A stretch of 64,000 bases of DNA from an uncultured Halieaceae bacterium (GTDB lineage: Bacteria; Pseudomonadota; Gammaproteobacteria; Pseudomonadales; Halieaceae). The stretch's first letter is position 1, and every line of letters begins with the position of its first letter. Shown here one piece after another: positions 1-8,790 of this stretch. Below the pieces are notes generated by a model, which was not told the origin of the DNA, ran no database searches, and saw nothing but the letters and a program-made list of their open reading frames with translations. Location: the NCBI GenBank assembly GCA_938074045.1, contig CALJGI010000004.1:124001-188000 (forward strand), written 5' to 3'. The position numbers were made by a program, and so were the translations under genes.

Positions 1-1584
1 AACGCTGTATCGGTTTTTGAGGGCGCTAGCCAGTGCCGGTCGATAATAGCGCACAATGCCATTCTCGAAGCCCTTGGCAAAGCGGCGCTGCCACTGGGAA
101 AAACGGGACAGCTTTTTCTTTTCATCATGGATTCGCAGGCTCTTCAAATGCGCGGGCAACACCAGCTTGCTCTCGATCAGCGAGATGGTCAGGATGGCAA
201 TAATGACAACGGGGATAGGCGCGGCAATCCGGCCAATAAAACCGTCCATCAAAACCAGCGGCAGAAACGCCGCCATCGTCGTGAGAACACCAAAAGTGAC
301 TGGAATCGCGACCCTGTGTGCGCCTTCAATCACCGCATCCACACCGCTGCCCCTGTCCTCAATGCTGGTGTAGATACTCTCTCCAGTGACGATAGCATCA
401 TCGACCACCAGGCCCACCGCCAGAATAAACCCGTACAGGCTCATCATATTAATGGTGACACCGAGCTGGGCGAGAAATATCAGCGAGCCAATAAAGCTGA
501 TGGGAATTCCAATCAACACCCAGAATGCAACCGCCGGACGCAGGAACAGGGCCAGCAAAATGGCCACCAGTAAACCTCCCTGCCACATATTGCCCCAGAG
601 GGTACCGAGACGTGACTTCAGCGTTTCCGAGTCATCATCCCAGTAGCTGATTTCCACACCCCGGGGCAACTCTGCCTGTTTCTCAACGATGTACTGTTTT
701 ACCTTGGAGGCAACATCGATAGCGCCCTGGTTTCCCACCCGTAATACTCGCAGAATCATGCCGTTTTTACCGTTCAGCCGGGTACTCATGGCGTCTTCTT
801 CAAATGCATCATTGATAACGGCGACGTCGCCAAGTCTGATAATGCTGCCATCGGGATTGGTCTTGACCACGATTGAGGCAAACTCGTCTCGATGGTAGGC
901 CTGGCCCTTCGAGCGGATAAGTACATCACCGCCGCGGGTGCGCACGTTCCCGGCAGACAAATCCAATGAGCTCTCACGGATTTTTCGGGAGATTTCGGCC
1001 AGGCTCAATTTGAGGTTGCGCAACTGATCCTGGGAAACTTCTATACTGATTTCGTAGTTTCTGCTGTAGCCGAGATTGACAAAGGAGATACCATCAATCC
1101 GCAGCAATTCATCCCGCACCCGATCCCCGAGCTGACGCAGCTCATCAGAAGCCAGGTCACCAGCGAGCGTCACCTCAATAACCGAGTAACGGCGTTGCGC
1201 CAGTGATATAACCGGCTTTTCTGCCTCCGCCGGAAACGTATTTATTGCATCCACCCGGGACTTGATATCACCCAGGATTTCCTGTGGCTCATAACCGTCA
1301 GCCACCTCGATAAGTACCCGCGTATTGCCTTCGCTGGATGAACTGGTAATCTCTTTTACACCCTCTAGATCCTGCACCGCCTCCTCAATTCGCACCGCCA
1401 CACCCAGCTCAATATCCTCCGGTGTGGCACCCCGCAGCGAGACCCTGACGGATACCGTATCGGGATCAGCCTGGGGGAAAGTTTCGACGATCAACTCACT
1501 CTGCAAGGACACAACGCCCAACAGAATGATGGTCACCATCAACAGGTTGGCGGCGACACTATTGCGTGCAAACCATGCAATCAC
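1..1584 (-). CDS. RND efflux pump permease (AcrB/HAE-1 family), C-terminus beyond window edge
   Basis: Inner-membrane proton-driven RND pump; only the first 528 residues are in the window. The GTG start at 1584 lies a few bases after the adaptor stop and is preceded by a G-rich Shine-Dalgarno-like stretch. The translation opens with an N-terminal cytoplasmic helix and first membrane helix (VIAWFARNSVAANLLMV), followed by a periplasmic porter domain. The TM4 proton-relay motif GLVVDDAIVTGESIY keeps both aspartates. The gene is downstream of its adaptor in a leftward run, and the pair would need an outer-membrane TolC-type partner (a tolC gene lies at 44623). The substrate cannot be told from sequence. 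The family is certain; the subfamily is not. Confidence 0.93.
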   Translation of the reverse strand, partial: MIAWFARNSVAANLLMVTIILLGVVSLQSELIVETFPQADPDTVSVRVSLRGATPEDIELGVAVRIEEAVQDLEGVKEITSSSSEGNTRVLIEVADGYEPQEILGDIKSRVDAINTFPAEAEKPVISLAQRRYSVIEVTLAGDLASDELRQLGDRVRDELLRIDGISFVNLGYSRNYEISIEVSQDQLRNLKLSLAEISRKIRESSLDLSAGNVRTRGGDVLIRSKGQAYHRDEFASIVVKTNPDGSIIRLGDVAVINDAFEEDAMSTRLNGKNGMILRVLRVGNQGAIDVASKVKQYIVEKQAELPRGVEISYWDDDSETLKSRLGTLWGNMWQGGLLVAILLALFLRPAVAFWVLIGIPISFIGSLIFLAQLGVTINMMSLYGFILAVGLVVDDAIVTGESIYTSIEDRGSGVDAVIEGAHRVAIPVTFGVLTTMAAFLPLVLMDGFIGRIAAPIPVVIIAILTISLIESKLVLPAHLKSLRIHDEKKKLSRFSQWQRRFAKGFENGIVRYYRPALASALKNRYSV

Positions 1585-1587
1585 AGT

Positions 1588-2829
1588 CTAGCCCCCGGCG
1601 GAATCGGGAGGGTTGGGTGGAGTCCCGGCAATCTTTGTGGCAGAGACCTCAGCAGCTGGCCGGCCCCGAACACGCACCAGCGTACCGGAGAGCACTTGTC
1701 CCAGCGGTGTCACTATAATTTCTTCGCCTGCGACCAGACCGGTTGCAACTATGGCTTGCTCCTCATTCTGCCAAGCCAATTCAATGTCCCGACGGTAGAG
1801 AACATCATCCTCCACCACGTAGACGTAACTGCCCTGATAGATGCTGTCTACGGGAATCACAATGGCGTCAGGTAAGGTTTTGCCGCTGATACGCGCGGTT
1901 ACATATTGTCCGATTTTTACAGGCGCCTGTCCGCCAACAGATCGCGAGAAGGGGTTGTCCAGTTGCGCCACAACATGCAGTTGCCGAGCGTTTTCATCTA
2001 TCGCACTCTCGGTACGTACCACCTGACCCTGCCACTCCTGACCCGCGAGCAAGGTTGATCGAATGACAACCCCCGGTGCAGGGTCATCGTCCCCACCATC
2101 AGCATAGCGTTCGGGCAAATCTATATAACGCAGGTCGTGATTTCTGATGGGCAAGCGAACTTCTACCGCATCCGCGGCGTAGACCTCGCCCACCTGGGCA
2201 TTGCGCGATACCACCTGACCGAGGTCAACGGTCTTGCGCAGCACGCGGCCGTCAAAAGGTGCGATGATTTGGGTGCGCTCCAGTTCGAGCCGCGCTTTAT
2301 CCAGGTTGGCAGAGGCAGAAACCAGCCTTGCCTCAGCCGCCAGCACTTGTGGTTTTCGCAATACCAGGTCACCGGGCTCCTCACCTTTGCCCAATCGCGA
2401 CCAGTCCTTGACGGCCTGTTCTGCGCGAGCACGCTCCTCCTGCAACTTTTGACGAGCATCCAGCACGCCCGCCTCCGCCACCTTGACGTTGGCCTCGTAA
2501 TCCCGGGCATCCACTTCCACCAATACATCTCCAGCCCGGAAGAAGCCACCCTCTCGGAAATTGGACGCCATTCGAGTGACCTGACCACTAACCTGGGCTA
2601 CAAGCAGACTCTGGGTACGCGGTTGCACAGTACCGTAGCTTTCGATCTCTATAACAAAAGAGGTGGGCTGAAGAATCAGGGCGTCGACCAGCAACCTGGC
2701 TTCCCGAGGTGGTTTTCGCCGCTCGGGTTCCGGGGCGAAGTACATGGCCGCCAAAGCAGCCAGGCCCAATACCGCCAGAATCACCAGCGGACGTAATTTT
2801 GATACCCATGTGCGTTCAGCGGCACTCAT
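1588..2829 (-). CDS. RND periplasmic adaptor (membrane fusion protein, HlyD/AcrA type)
   Basis: 413-residue adaptor that should bridge the adjacent RND pump to an outer-membrane channel. It has a single N-terminal membrane anchor at about residues 12-31. A lipoyl/barrel half follows (SYGTVQPRTQSLLVAQVSGQ), then a coiled-coil hairpin rich in Ala, Glu and Arg at about 115-190, and the return lipoyl strand IIAPFDGRVLRKTVDLGQVV. A beta-barrel region and a proline/glycine-rich tail complete it. The stop codon lies 3 bases before the pump's GTG start, so the two are almost certainly co-translated. No lipobox is visible, so it is probably anchored by the transmembrane helix. Confidence 0.92.
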   Translation of the reverse strand: MSAAERTWVSKLRPLVILAVLGLAALAAMYFAPEPERRKPPREARLLVDALILQPTSFVIEIESYGTVQPRTQSLLVAQVSGQVTRMASNFREGGFFRAGDVLVEVDARDYEANVKVAEAGVLDARQKLQEERARAEQAVKDWSRLGKGEEPGDLVLRKPQVLAAEARLVSASANLDKARLELERTQIIAPFDGRVLRKTVDLGQVVSRNAQVGEVYAADAVEVRLPIRNHDLRYIDLPERYADGGDDDPAPGVVIRSTLLAGQEWQGQVVRTESAIDENARQLHVVAQLDNPFSRSVGGQAPVKIGQYVTARISGKTLPDAIVIPVDSIYQGSYVYVVEDDVLYRRDIELAWQNEEQAIVATGLVAGEEIIVTPLGQVLSGTLVRVRGRPAAEVSATKIAGTPPNPPDSAGG

Positions 2830-2853
2830 ATCAAAAAATGTTCTATCCCGAGG

Positions 2854-3726
2854 TCAGAGTGGATGGTGGGTAACCGATGTCATTTCTACAATCCAGCGTG
2901 GGACATCATTGGAGAATGTTTCGGTTGAGGCGATCAGATCAACTACATCCATGCCAGCGACAACCCGACCGAACACCGTGAACCCGGCTTCACCATTAGG
3001 CCCGGGGTCTAGGTGTGAATTATGGACCAAATTAATAAAGAAGCTGGAGGTCGCGCCGTCCCAGTTGGTGCCGGCTGAGTTACCCGGCAGTGCCATGGCG
3101 AGAGTGCCTCTTTCATTCAGGCGATCCACCGAAAATTCGCCGGGAATCGCATCGTTGACATCGATGGGCAGCAAATCCCTAATCTCGGTGTCGTAGCGGA
3201 AGGTGCCCGTTTGAATAACAAAGTTGTTGATGATGCGATGCCAGAGAACGCCGTCGTACGAACCGCTGTTAACGTAATCCAGAAAATTGGCCACAGTTCC
3301 CGGGGCAACCCCACCGAAAAGTTCGATTACGATGTAACCGGTGAGTGTACCATCTGCGGAGGCGATACTCGATTCAATCACCACTCGATCAGTAGCCAGA
3401 TCATCGGGGGCGATAGGCGCGAATAGGGCTACCTGGGGTACATCAATATCCCATTGGGTAAAGTCAGGGGTAAGAATCAAGTCACAGATCGCGGTGGTCT
3501 GGTGCGAACACAGCCATTTCCAGGTGACAAACTCAAAGCCGGCATCCGGTACCGCGGTAAATGTCTCTGCGAGACTTCCGCTTATTTCGCTGACACAGGG
3601 CCCCTGCTGGCAATCATAGAGACCCGAGCTTGATTCGATGCTCCCGCCAATTCCCGGTTGCTGAACAATGCGACACCCTGCCACGCCGACCAGCGTCAGC
3701 AGTACACATAGTAATATCCTGTTCAC
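2854..3726 (-). CDS. cyclophilin-type peptidylprolyl isomerase lipoprotein with N-terminal repeat domain
   Basis: 290 residues. Lipoprotein signal peptide with lipobox VAGC (Cys18), so it is probably tethered to the membrane facing the periplasm. Residues about 25-75 resemble the divergent InlB B-repeat fold (GGSIESSSG, then FTAVPDAGFEFVTWK). From about residue 115 there is a cyclophilin domain with recognisable segments LFGGVAPGTVANFLDYV, YDGVLWHRIINNFVIQTG, GTLAMALPG, SSFFINLVHN and GFTVFGRVVAGMDVVD. These carry the expected HR and Q-G active-site neighbourhood. It begins 4 bases after glcF stops and precedes the RND adaptor by 24 bases, so it may ride in one transcript with both. Function inferred: folding of exported proteins. 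Confidence 0.88.
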   Translation of the reverse strand: MNRILLCVLLTLVGVAGCRIVQQPGIGGSIESSSGLYDCQQGPCVSEISGSLAETFTAVPDAGFEFVTWKWLCSHQTTAICDLILTPDFTQWDIDVPQVALFAPIAPDDLATDRVVIESSIASADGTLTGYIVIELFGGVAPGTVANFLDYVNSGSYDGVLWHRIINNFVIQTGTFRYDTEIRDLLPIDVNDAIPGEFSVDRLNERGTLAMALPGNSAGTNWDGATSSFFINLVHNSHLDPGPNGEAGFTVFGRVVAGMDVVDLIASTETFSNDVPRWIVEMTSVTHHPL

Positions 3727-3730
3727 TTAA

Positions 3731-4996
3731 CTAAGTTTCTCCCTTTTTTACCAATGCCCCAGCCACTACTTCAATCCAGTGACGAACCGGGATTTCGCTT
3801 TTCTCACCCAGATATTTTTGGCAGCCAACATTAGCCGTCATGATCTGTTCCGGTGAGCATTCAGACAACGCCGCCAGCTTTTTGTCCCGTAAGCCGCCAG
3901 CTACCTTTGATTGAAACAGGGAATAGGTGCCAGCTGAGCCACAGCACAAATGTTCGTCCTGGATGGCCGGTACTTCAAGACCCAGGTTGCCCAGTACACT
4001 TCTCGTCACACTATCCAACCCGAGTGCGTGTTGCAATGTACAGGGACAGTGTAACACTGCAGAGGGCAGCGCCCCTAACTGTCCGGCCAGCGGTGCCAGC
4101 TCTTCACCATGCAGAACCTCGCTGATGTCTTTGGTCAAACTCGCGAGGCGCACCGCTCGATCAGCGTATGCAGGGTCATCCGCCAACATCGACGGATAGT
4201 CTTTGACAAAAGCGCCACATCCACTGGCGGTGGAGACGACAAACTCAGCGCCCTGATCCAGCATCTGCTCCCAGGCATCGATATTGGCCCGGGCAAAGGC
4301 CAGGCCTTCGGCACGATGTCCCGCGTGGTAGCTCAGCGCACCGCAACAACGATTTCCCAAGGCGGCAGGCGCTACGCAGGCAATGCCCAGCTCCGCCAGC
4401 ACCAGGGCGGCGGCCTCGTTAGTCTGCGGGGAAATTCCCGGCTGCACACATCCGTCAAACAGAACGGCTTTTCTTCCCGCTTTTTCCCACCTCTCTTGTA
4501 GCAACGCCTTTGGCAGATGAGCTCTGGGCGGCGGCACCTGGACCCGGAGGAATCCGGGCAAGACAGGCCTGAACCACTGTCCTAAGCGCATCAATCCTGT
4601 GAACACACTGCCGCTTAACATCAATCGTCGCAATATCCAGCGTGGCAATCGGTAGCGCCAGCCACGGCCGACGCTTTCTTCGATGTAACTCTGCCCAATA
4701 TCGAACAGGCGGTGATAATTCACGCCGGATGGGCAGGTAGTTTCGCAAGCGCGGCAACCCAGGCAGCTATCCAGATGGCGGAGACTGATATCGGATACAT
4801 CTGCCCCCTCCAACGCCTGCTTGATCAGATAAATTCTTCCCCGGGGACTATCCAGCTCGTTGCCCAGAATCTGGTAGCTGGGGCAGGTAGCAGTGCACAA
4901 TCCACAATGGACACAGGCGCGAAGAATCGCGTCGGCCTCACGACCGCGGTCGGTACTGAGAAGCGCGGGCTGAAGGTCAGTGTTCACCCGTTGCAC
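3731..4996 (-). CDS. glcF: glycolate oxidase iron-sulfur subunit GlcF
   Basis: 421 residues. Electron-transfer subunit of glycolate dehydrogenase (glycolate to glyoxylate). Two [4Fe-4S] ferredoxin motifs are present: CVHCGLCTATCP (Cys28, 31, 34, 38) and CLGCRACETTCP (Cys78, 81, 84, 88). Two CCG domains follow, with CCGALSYHAG and CCGSAGTYSL. Length matches the family (about 400). The ATG start overlaps the 3' end of glcE by 20 bases, as expected for a coupled glcDEF operon. Complex membership and reaction are established for this family; identity here is clear from motifs plus order. Confidence 0.96.
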   Translation of the reverse strand: MQRVNTDLQPALLSTDRGREADAILRACVHCGLCTATCPSYQILGNELDSPRGRIYLIKQALEGADVSDISLRHLDSCLGCRACETTCPSGVNYHRLFDIGQSYIEESVGRGWRYRLPRWILRRLMLSGSVFTGLMRLGQWFRPVLPGFLRVQVPPPRAHLPKALLQERWEKAGRKAVLFDGCVQPGISPQTNEAAALVLAELGIACVAPAALGNRCCGALSYHAGHRAEGLAFARANIDAWEQMLDQGAEFVVSTASGCGAFVKDYPSMLADDPAYADRAVRLASLTKDISEVLHGEELAPLAGQLGALPSAVLHCPCTLQHALGLDSVTRSVLGNLGLEVPAIQDEHLCCGSAGTYSLFQSKVAGGLRDKKLAALSECSPEQIMTANVGCQKYLGEKSEIPVRHWIEVVAGALVKKGET

Positions 4997-6053
4997 CCCC
5001 GAAGTTCAGCGCGGGATTAAACACCCGGTCGGGGTCGAAGGCCGCCCGCAAGCGCTCATGCCAACGCTGTTGAACCGGGTCCTGCTCCACCGGCGCCGGC
5101 TCTGTTGCATAGTCACCGTCCATGCGTTGAGCGAAACCACCCAGGTCACTCACCACTTGCCGGACGTTGTCGGCGCCACCGCGATACCACCGAAGACAGC
5201 CGTGCCATTCGGACAGAATCTGACCATCCAGCGGCAGCTCGCCAATGCCCTCCGGGAGAGCAATCCGCCACAGCGGTTGCTCCGGGTTATTGAAAAACGG
5301 CAATTCTCTGTTCTTGAGATCCTGCCAGAAACTGAGATCATCTCCCTCTTCTACCCTGGGGCCGAGATCAAGTTTATTCAAAGCCGATTCTGAACCGGAC
5401 AGGCGCAACCACAGCTGACCGTTGTGATAACAACTGGCGCTGACAGGCATCGACTGTCTGATCAAATTCAAGGTATAAGTCGCTGCGTCAGCAGAGGATG
5501 GCATCGTGATAAGCTGTGTAATATCGCGCGGCGCCTGCGGTACCAACTTTAAAGAAACATCCAGCAATACTCCCAGACATCCTCGGCTACCGACCATCAA
5601 TCGCGACAGATCATAGCCAGCGACGTTTTTCATCACCTGGCCGCCGAAGGACAGCACCTCCCCAAGCCCGTTTATCAAGCGCACACCCAGCACCACATCG
5701 CGGCCACCACCCCCATAGGGCCGGCGTGGTCCGGCAATACCCGTCGCCACGCTGCCGCCAACCGTTGCCCGGCCACCCAGATCCGGCCATTCGCAGGCCA
5801 ACATCTGCCCCTGTTCGTCCAGCGCGGCGTCCAGTTCCGCTACCGGGGTGCCGGCTCGCACCGTGACCACCAACTCAGTGGGTTGGTAGGCAACAATCCC
5901 GCGGTGTCCGCTTATATCGAGGGTTGAATCTCCGCCAAGTGCAGCAGCGGTGCTCTTGCTGCCTCCGGAGACAATACCGAGGGAGCCTCCGCTATCCCGG
6001 GCATCCGTTATCGCCAGCTTAAGCTTGTTACTGAGGTCCGCCGGTGTACTCAA
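4977..6053 (-). CDS. glcE: glycolate oxidase FAD-binding subunit GlcE
   Basis: 358 residues if it starts at the TTG at 6053, whose bases form a TTGA overlap with the glcD stop codon. The open frame extends upstream to 6299, but that extension lies wholly inside glcD and carries no family similarity, so the short start is preferred. PCMH-type FAD-binding fold near the N-terminus: GGSKS, TVRAGTPVAELDAAL, GGRATVGGSVATGIAGPRRP. A FAD-linked oxidase C-terminal region ends in FDPDRVFNPALNFGG. It works with GlcD and GlcF in one membrane-associated glycolate dehydrogenase. Confidence 0.93.
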   Translation of the reverse strand: MSTPADLSNKLKLAITDARDSGGSLGIVSGGSKSTAAALGGDSTLDISGHRGIVAYQPTELVVTVRAGTPVAELDAALDEQGQMLACEWPDLGGRATVGGSVATGIAGPRRPYGGGGRDVVLGVRLINGLGEVLSFGGQVMKNVAGYDLSRLMVGSRGCLGVLLDVSLKLVPQAPRDITQLITMPSSADAATYTLNLIRQSMPVSASCYHNGQLWLRLSGSESALNKLDLGPRVEEGDDLSFWQDLKNRELPFFNNPEQPLWRIALPEGIGELPLDGQILSEWHGCLRWYRGGADNVRQVVSDLGGFAQRMDGDYATEPAPVEQDPVQQRWHERLRAAFDPDRVFNPALNFGGATGEH

Positions 6054-7564
6054 GACAGCCCTCCCGACGCGCCAGCGGCCGCTGGTTCTGCTCTGCTCGA
6101 CATAATGCTTCGATACTCCTGGCAGCGGCGCAAAGTGGGAATATTTTTCCCCGGATTCAACAGCTTCTGTGGGTCCAACGCTTCTTTCACCCGCATGAAC
6201 TGCGCAATCTCGGCATCGCCAAACTGGGCTGCCATCTGGTTGATTTTTTCTCGTCCAACGCCGTGTTCGCCGGTGATAGTGCCACCCACCGCGACACATT
6301 TCTCCATAATCAGTCCTGCCAGGTCTTCTACCCGTGGGATGATGCCCTCTACGTTGCTATCGAAAATGATCAGCGGGTGCAGGTTGCCGTCCCCGGCGTG
6401 GAATACATTGGCCACCTGGAATCCAGCACGATCACCCGCGTCCTTGATATAGGCCAACACCTCGGCAATAGCGGACCGTGGTATAGTCCCGTCGATACAA
6501 TAGTAATCGGGCTTGAGTCGGGCCAGGGCGGGAAATGCGCTTTTGCGACCCCGCCACAATCGTGCCCGTTCGGCTTCACTCTCGGCGACATGGATAGCCG
6601 TCGCGCCTGTTTCGCGAGCAATCTCAGCACACTGGTTGAGCTGCTCCAGGACGTCCTGTTCCTCCCCATCCATCTCTACCAGCAGCAATGCCGCGGCATC
6701 CGTGGGATAGCCGACCGCAATAAACTCTTCCACGGCACAGATCGTCAGATTGTCCATCATCTCCAATCCGGCGGGAATTACGCCCGCCGAAATGATATTG
6801 GCCACAGTGTCGGCGGCGGCAGCCACGTCATCAAAGGACACCATCATGGTCTGGGTGGATGGCGGCCGCACCAGCAGCTTTACTGTGATTTCCACGACCA
6901 CACCCAGCATGCCCTCTGAGCCGATGAGCAGCGACACCAGGTCGAAACCGGGGGATTCCAGCCCGGGTCCACCCAGTTCGAGCAGCTCGCCTTCAATGGT
7001 AAGCACTTTCAGAGCCAGCACATTGTTCACGGTCAGTCCGTATTTCAGGCAATGCACGCCACCCGCGTTCTCACCAATATTGCCACCTATGGAACAGGCC
7101 AGTTGCGAGGAGGGATCGGGGGCATAATACAAATCAAAGGCGGCGACCGCTTCGGAGATCGCGATATTGCGAACCCCCGGCTCAACCCGGGCCAGGCGCC
7201 GCTCGTTATCAATTTCGAGAATGCGATTGAGCCGGGTGAGTACCAGCAACACGCCATTGGCACAGGGCAGCGCACCCGCAGACAACCCGGTACCTGCCCC
7301 GCGGGTTACCACTGGAACGCCCTCAGCGTGGCAGATACGCAACACGCTCTGGGCTTGCTCCACGGTGTGTGGCAGCACTACCACCAGCGGCAAGCAACGG
7401 TAGACGGTCAGACCATCACACTCAAATGGACGCATGGCTTCGGTTTCGTCCACAATAGTGTCCGCGGGAACATAAGCTCTTAACTGAGTCAGCAATCGCG
7501 CTCTATCGACCGCCGGCAGCGGATCGTCCAGGGCGGGATCGTGACTTAGAAAATCATACTGCAT
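6050..7564 (-). CDS. glcD: glycolate oxidase catalytic FAD subunit GlcD
   Basis: 504 residues from the ATG at 7564; a GTG four codons upstream (7576) is an equally possible start, and neither has a clear ribosome site. FAD-linked oxidase with a PCMH domain: PLVVVLPHTVEQAQSVL, VVTRGAGTGLSAGALP and the GNIGENAGGVHCLKYG flavin-binding loop. The C-terminal domain contains NVFHAGDGNLHPLI and TITGEHGVGREK, both signatures of the GlcD/D-lactate dehydrogenase family. First gene of the leftward run. A paralogous D-lactate dehydrogenase is excluded by the glcE and glcF neighbours. Confidence 0.96.
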   Translation of the reverse strand: MQYDFLSHDPALDDPLPAVDRARLLTQLRAYVPADTIVDETEAMRPFECDGLTVYRCLPLVVVLPHTVEQAQSVLRICHAEGVPVVTRGAGTGLSAGALPCANGVLLVLTRLNRILEIDNERRLARVEPGVRNIAISEAVAAFDLYYAPDPSSQLACSIGGNIGENAGGVHCLKYGLTVNNVLALKVLTIEGELLELGGPGLESPGFDLVSLLIGSEGMLGVVVEITVKLLVRPPSTQTMMVSFDDVAAAADTVANIISAGVIPAGLEMMDNLTICAVEEFIAVGYPTDAAALLLVEMDGEEQDVLEQLNQCAEIARETGATAIHVAESEAERARLWRGRKSAFPALARLKPDYYCIDGTIPRSAIAEVLAYIKDAGDRAGFQVANVFHAGDGNLHPLIIFDSNVEGIIPRVEDLAGLIMEKCVAVGGTITGEHGVGREKINQMAAQFGDAEIAQFMRVKEALDPQKLLNPGKNIPTLRRCQEYRSIMSSRAEPAAAGASGGLS

Positions 7565-7686
7565 TGATAAGGGCACTCAGGCGGGTAGCCGATTCAAGAG
7601 GGTTGCGGGCGGCCGATTTTACCGGTATTTGCGGCAAACCGCAGTACTACAGCGACAAACGTAGTCCCGGAAGGTGAGAAAGTACC

Positions 7687-7692
7687 TATAAT
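7687..7692 (+). promoter_or_regulatory. candidate -10 box for histidine kinase gene
   Basis: A perfect TATAAT ends 6 bases before the ATG at 7699. If it is used, transcription would begin at or next to the start codon, giving a leaderless mRNA. No Shine-Dalgarno sequence lies in the usual window; the nearest AAGGTGAG is about 20 bases up. The -35 region is poor, so this is a candidate only. Confidence 0.4.
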
Positions 7693-7698
7693 GACCGC

Positions 7699-8790
7699 AT
7701 GGATATGAACGAATTACTCAAGAACAAGGCGTTCCAGTTCTGGAGCCTGCAGCTTGGTGGCTGGACGGGCTGGGGGCTGTCGTTTTACGTCGGCACCATG
7801 TTCTGGGGAAAATCAGAGCAGTATCAGCTATATCTGCCGATCGTGACCCTGATCGGCATGCTGCTGTCCCTGGTGCTGCGCGAGTTATACAAGCGTGTAT
7901 GGGATCGACCGCCCTGGCAGCTTGGCCTATTCGTTCTGGTGGGTGCCTACGTTGTCGCCATGCTCTGGTGGCTGGCACGATCAGTTATCTTCTATCACAT
8001 CATTTCCCCTGATCGCGCACCCGAACTAAAAACCTTCTGGGATATCCATTTTTATCTGGATGGCATCACCACCGCCTATTTTGTCATGCTCTGCTGGAGC
8101 GGCCTGTATTTCGGCATCAAGTTTTCACAGCTGTTACAGGTGGAGCGAGAGCGCAGCCTCAAGGTCGCCGCCATGGCCCATGAGGCGCAGCTGAAAATGC
8201 TGCGCTATCAGCTCAACCCCCATTTTCTGTTTAATACACTGAATGCCATTTCCACCCTGGTGCTGGATAAAGATACCGAACTCGCCAACACCATGGTCAC
8301 TCGACTCAGTCATTTTCTGCGTTACTCACTCGACAATGACCCCATGCAGAAGGTCAATCTCTCCGAGGAAATTGATGCTCTTGAGCTGTATCTGGATATT
8401 GAGAAAGTTCGCTTCGCCGACCGTTTGCAGCTGAAGATAGATCTGGAGGGTGAATCTCATCGTGCGCTGATCCCCAGCCTGCTGCTCCAACCACTGGTGG
8501 AGAACTCCATCAAATATGCCATTGCAGAAAGCATTGAAGGGGGAACCATACGGATTGCCGCCAGAGTTTTCGCGGGTGATCTATTGATTGAATTGTCCGA
8601 CGATGGTCCGGGAGTGGATTTCGCCAACGGCAACCTGCCGCGGGCCAACGGAGTTGGGCTGGCCAACACCCGGGAACGACTGCAGGAGCTATACGGTAGC
8701 GCCCAGTCCTTTCGCCTGGGTCAGGCCGATCCACGTGGCCTGGCCGTGCACATCCGCATCCCTTTCGAAACTGAAGGAGGACGTTCGTGA
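7699..8790 (+). CDS. LytS/AlgZ-type sensor histidine kinase
   Basis: 363 residues. Four or so membrane helices in residues 15-145 form the sensor part. A His_kinase (LytS/YehU) domain follows, with the phospho-acceptor His175 in QLNPHFLFNTLNAIS, the RLSHFLRYSL helix, and an HATPase domain with N box LLQPLVENSIKYA, DDGPGVD and GVGLANTRERLQ. The response regulator gene overlaps its stop by GTGA. The family senses envelope or extracellular cues through its membrane part; the signal here is unknown. It resembles the AlgZ/FimS class, but it is not in the alg context, so no symbol is given. Confidence 0.93.
   Translation: MDMNELLKNKAFQFWSLQLGGWTGWGLSFYVGTMFWGKSEQYQLYLPIVTLIGMLLSLVLRELYKRVWDRPPWQLGLFVLVGAYVVAMLWWLARSVIFYHIISPDRAPELKTFWDIHFYLDGITTAYFVMLCWSGLYFGIKFSQLLQVERERSLKVAAMAHEAQLKMLRYQLNPHFLFNTLNAISTLVLDKDTELANTMVTRLSHFLRYSLDNDPMQKVNLSEEIDALELYLDIEKVRFADRLQLKIDLEGESHRALIPSLLLQPLVENSIKYAIAESIEGGTIRIAARVFAGDLLIELSDDGPGVDFANGNLPRANGVGLANTRERLQELYGSAQSFRLGQADPRGLAVHIRIPFETEGGRS

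Noticed and set aside
6054-6299. Longer glcE start
   Set aside because: The extra 82 codons are within glcD in another frame and lack family similarity; the TTGA overlap is the usual operon joint.
6044-6919. 291-codon open frame on the plus strand over glcD
   Set aside because: Antisense to glcD, which has full family motifs.
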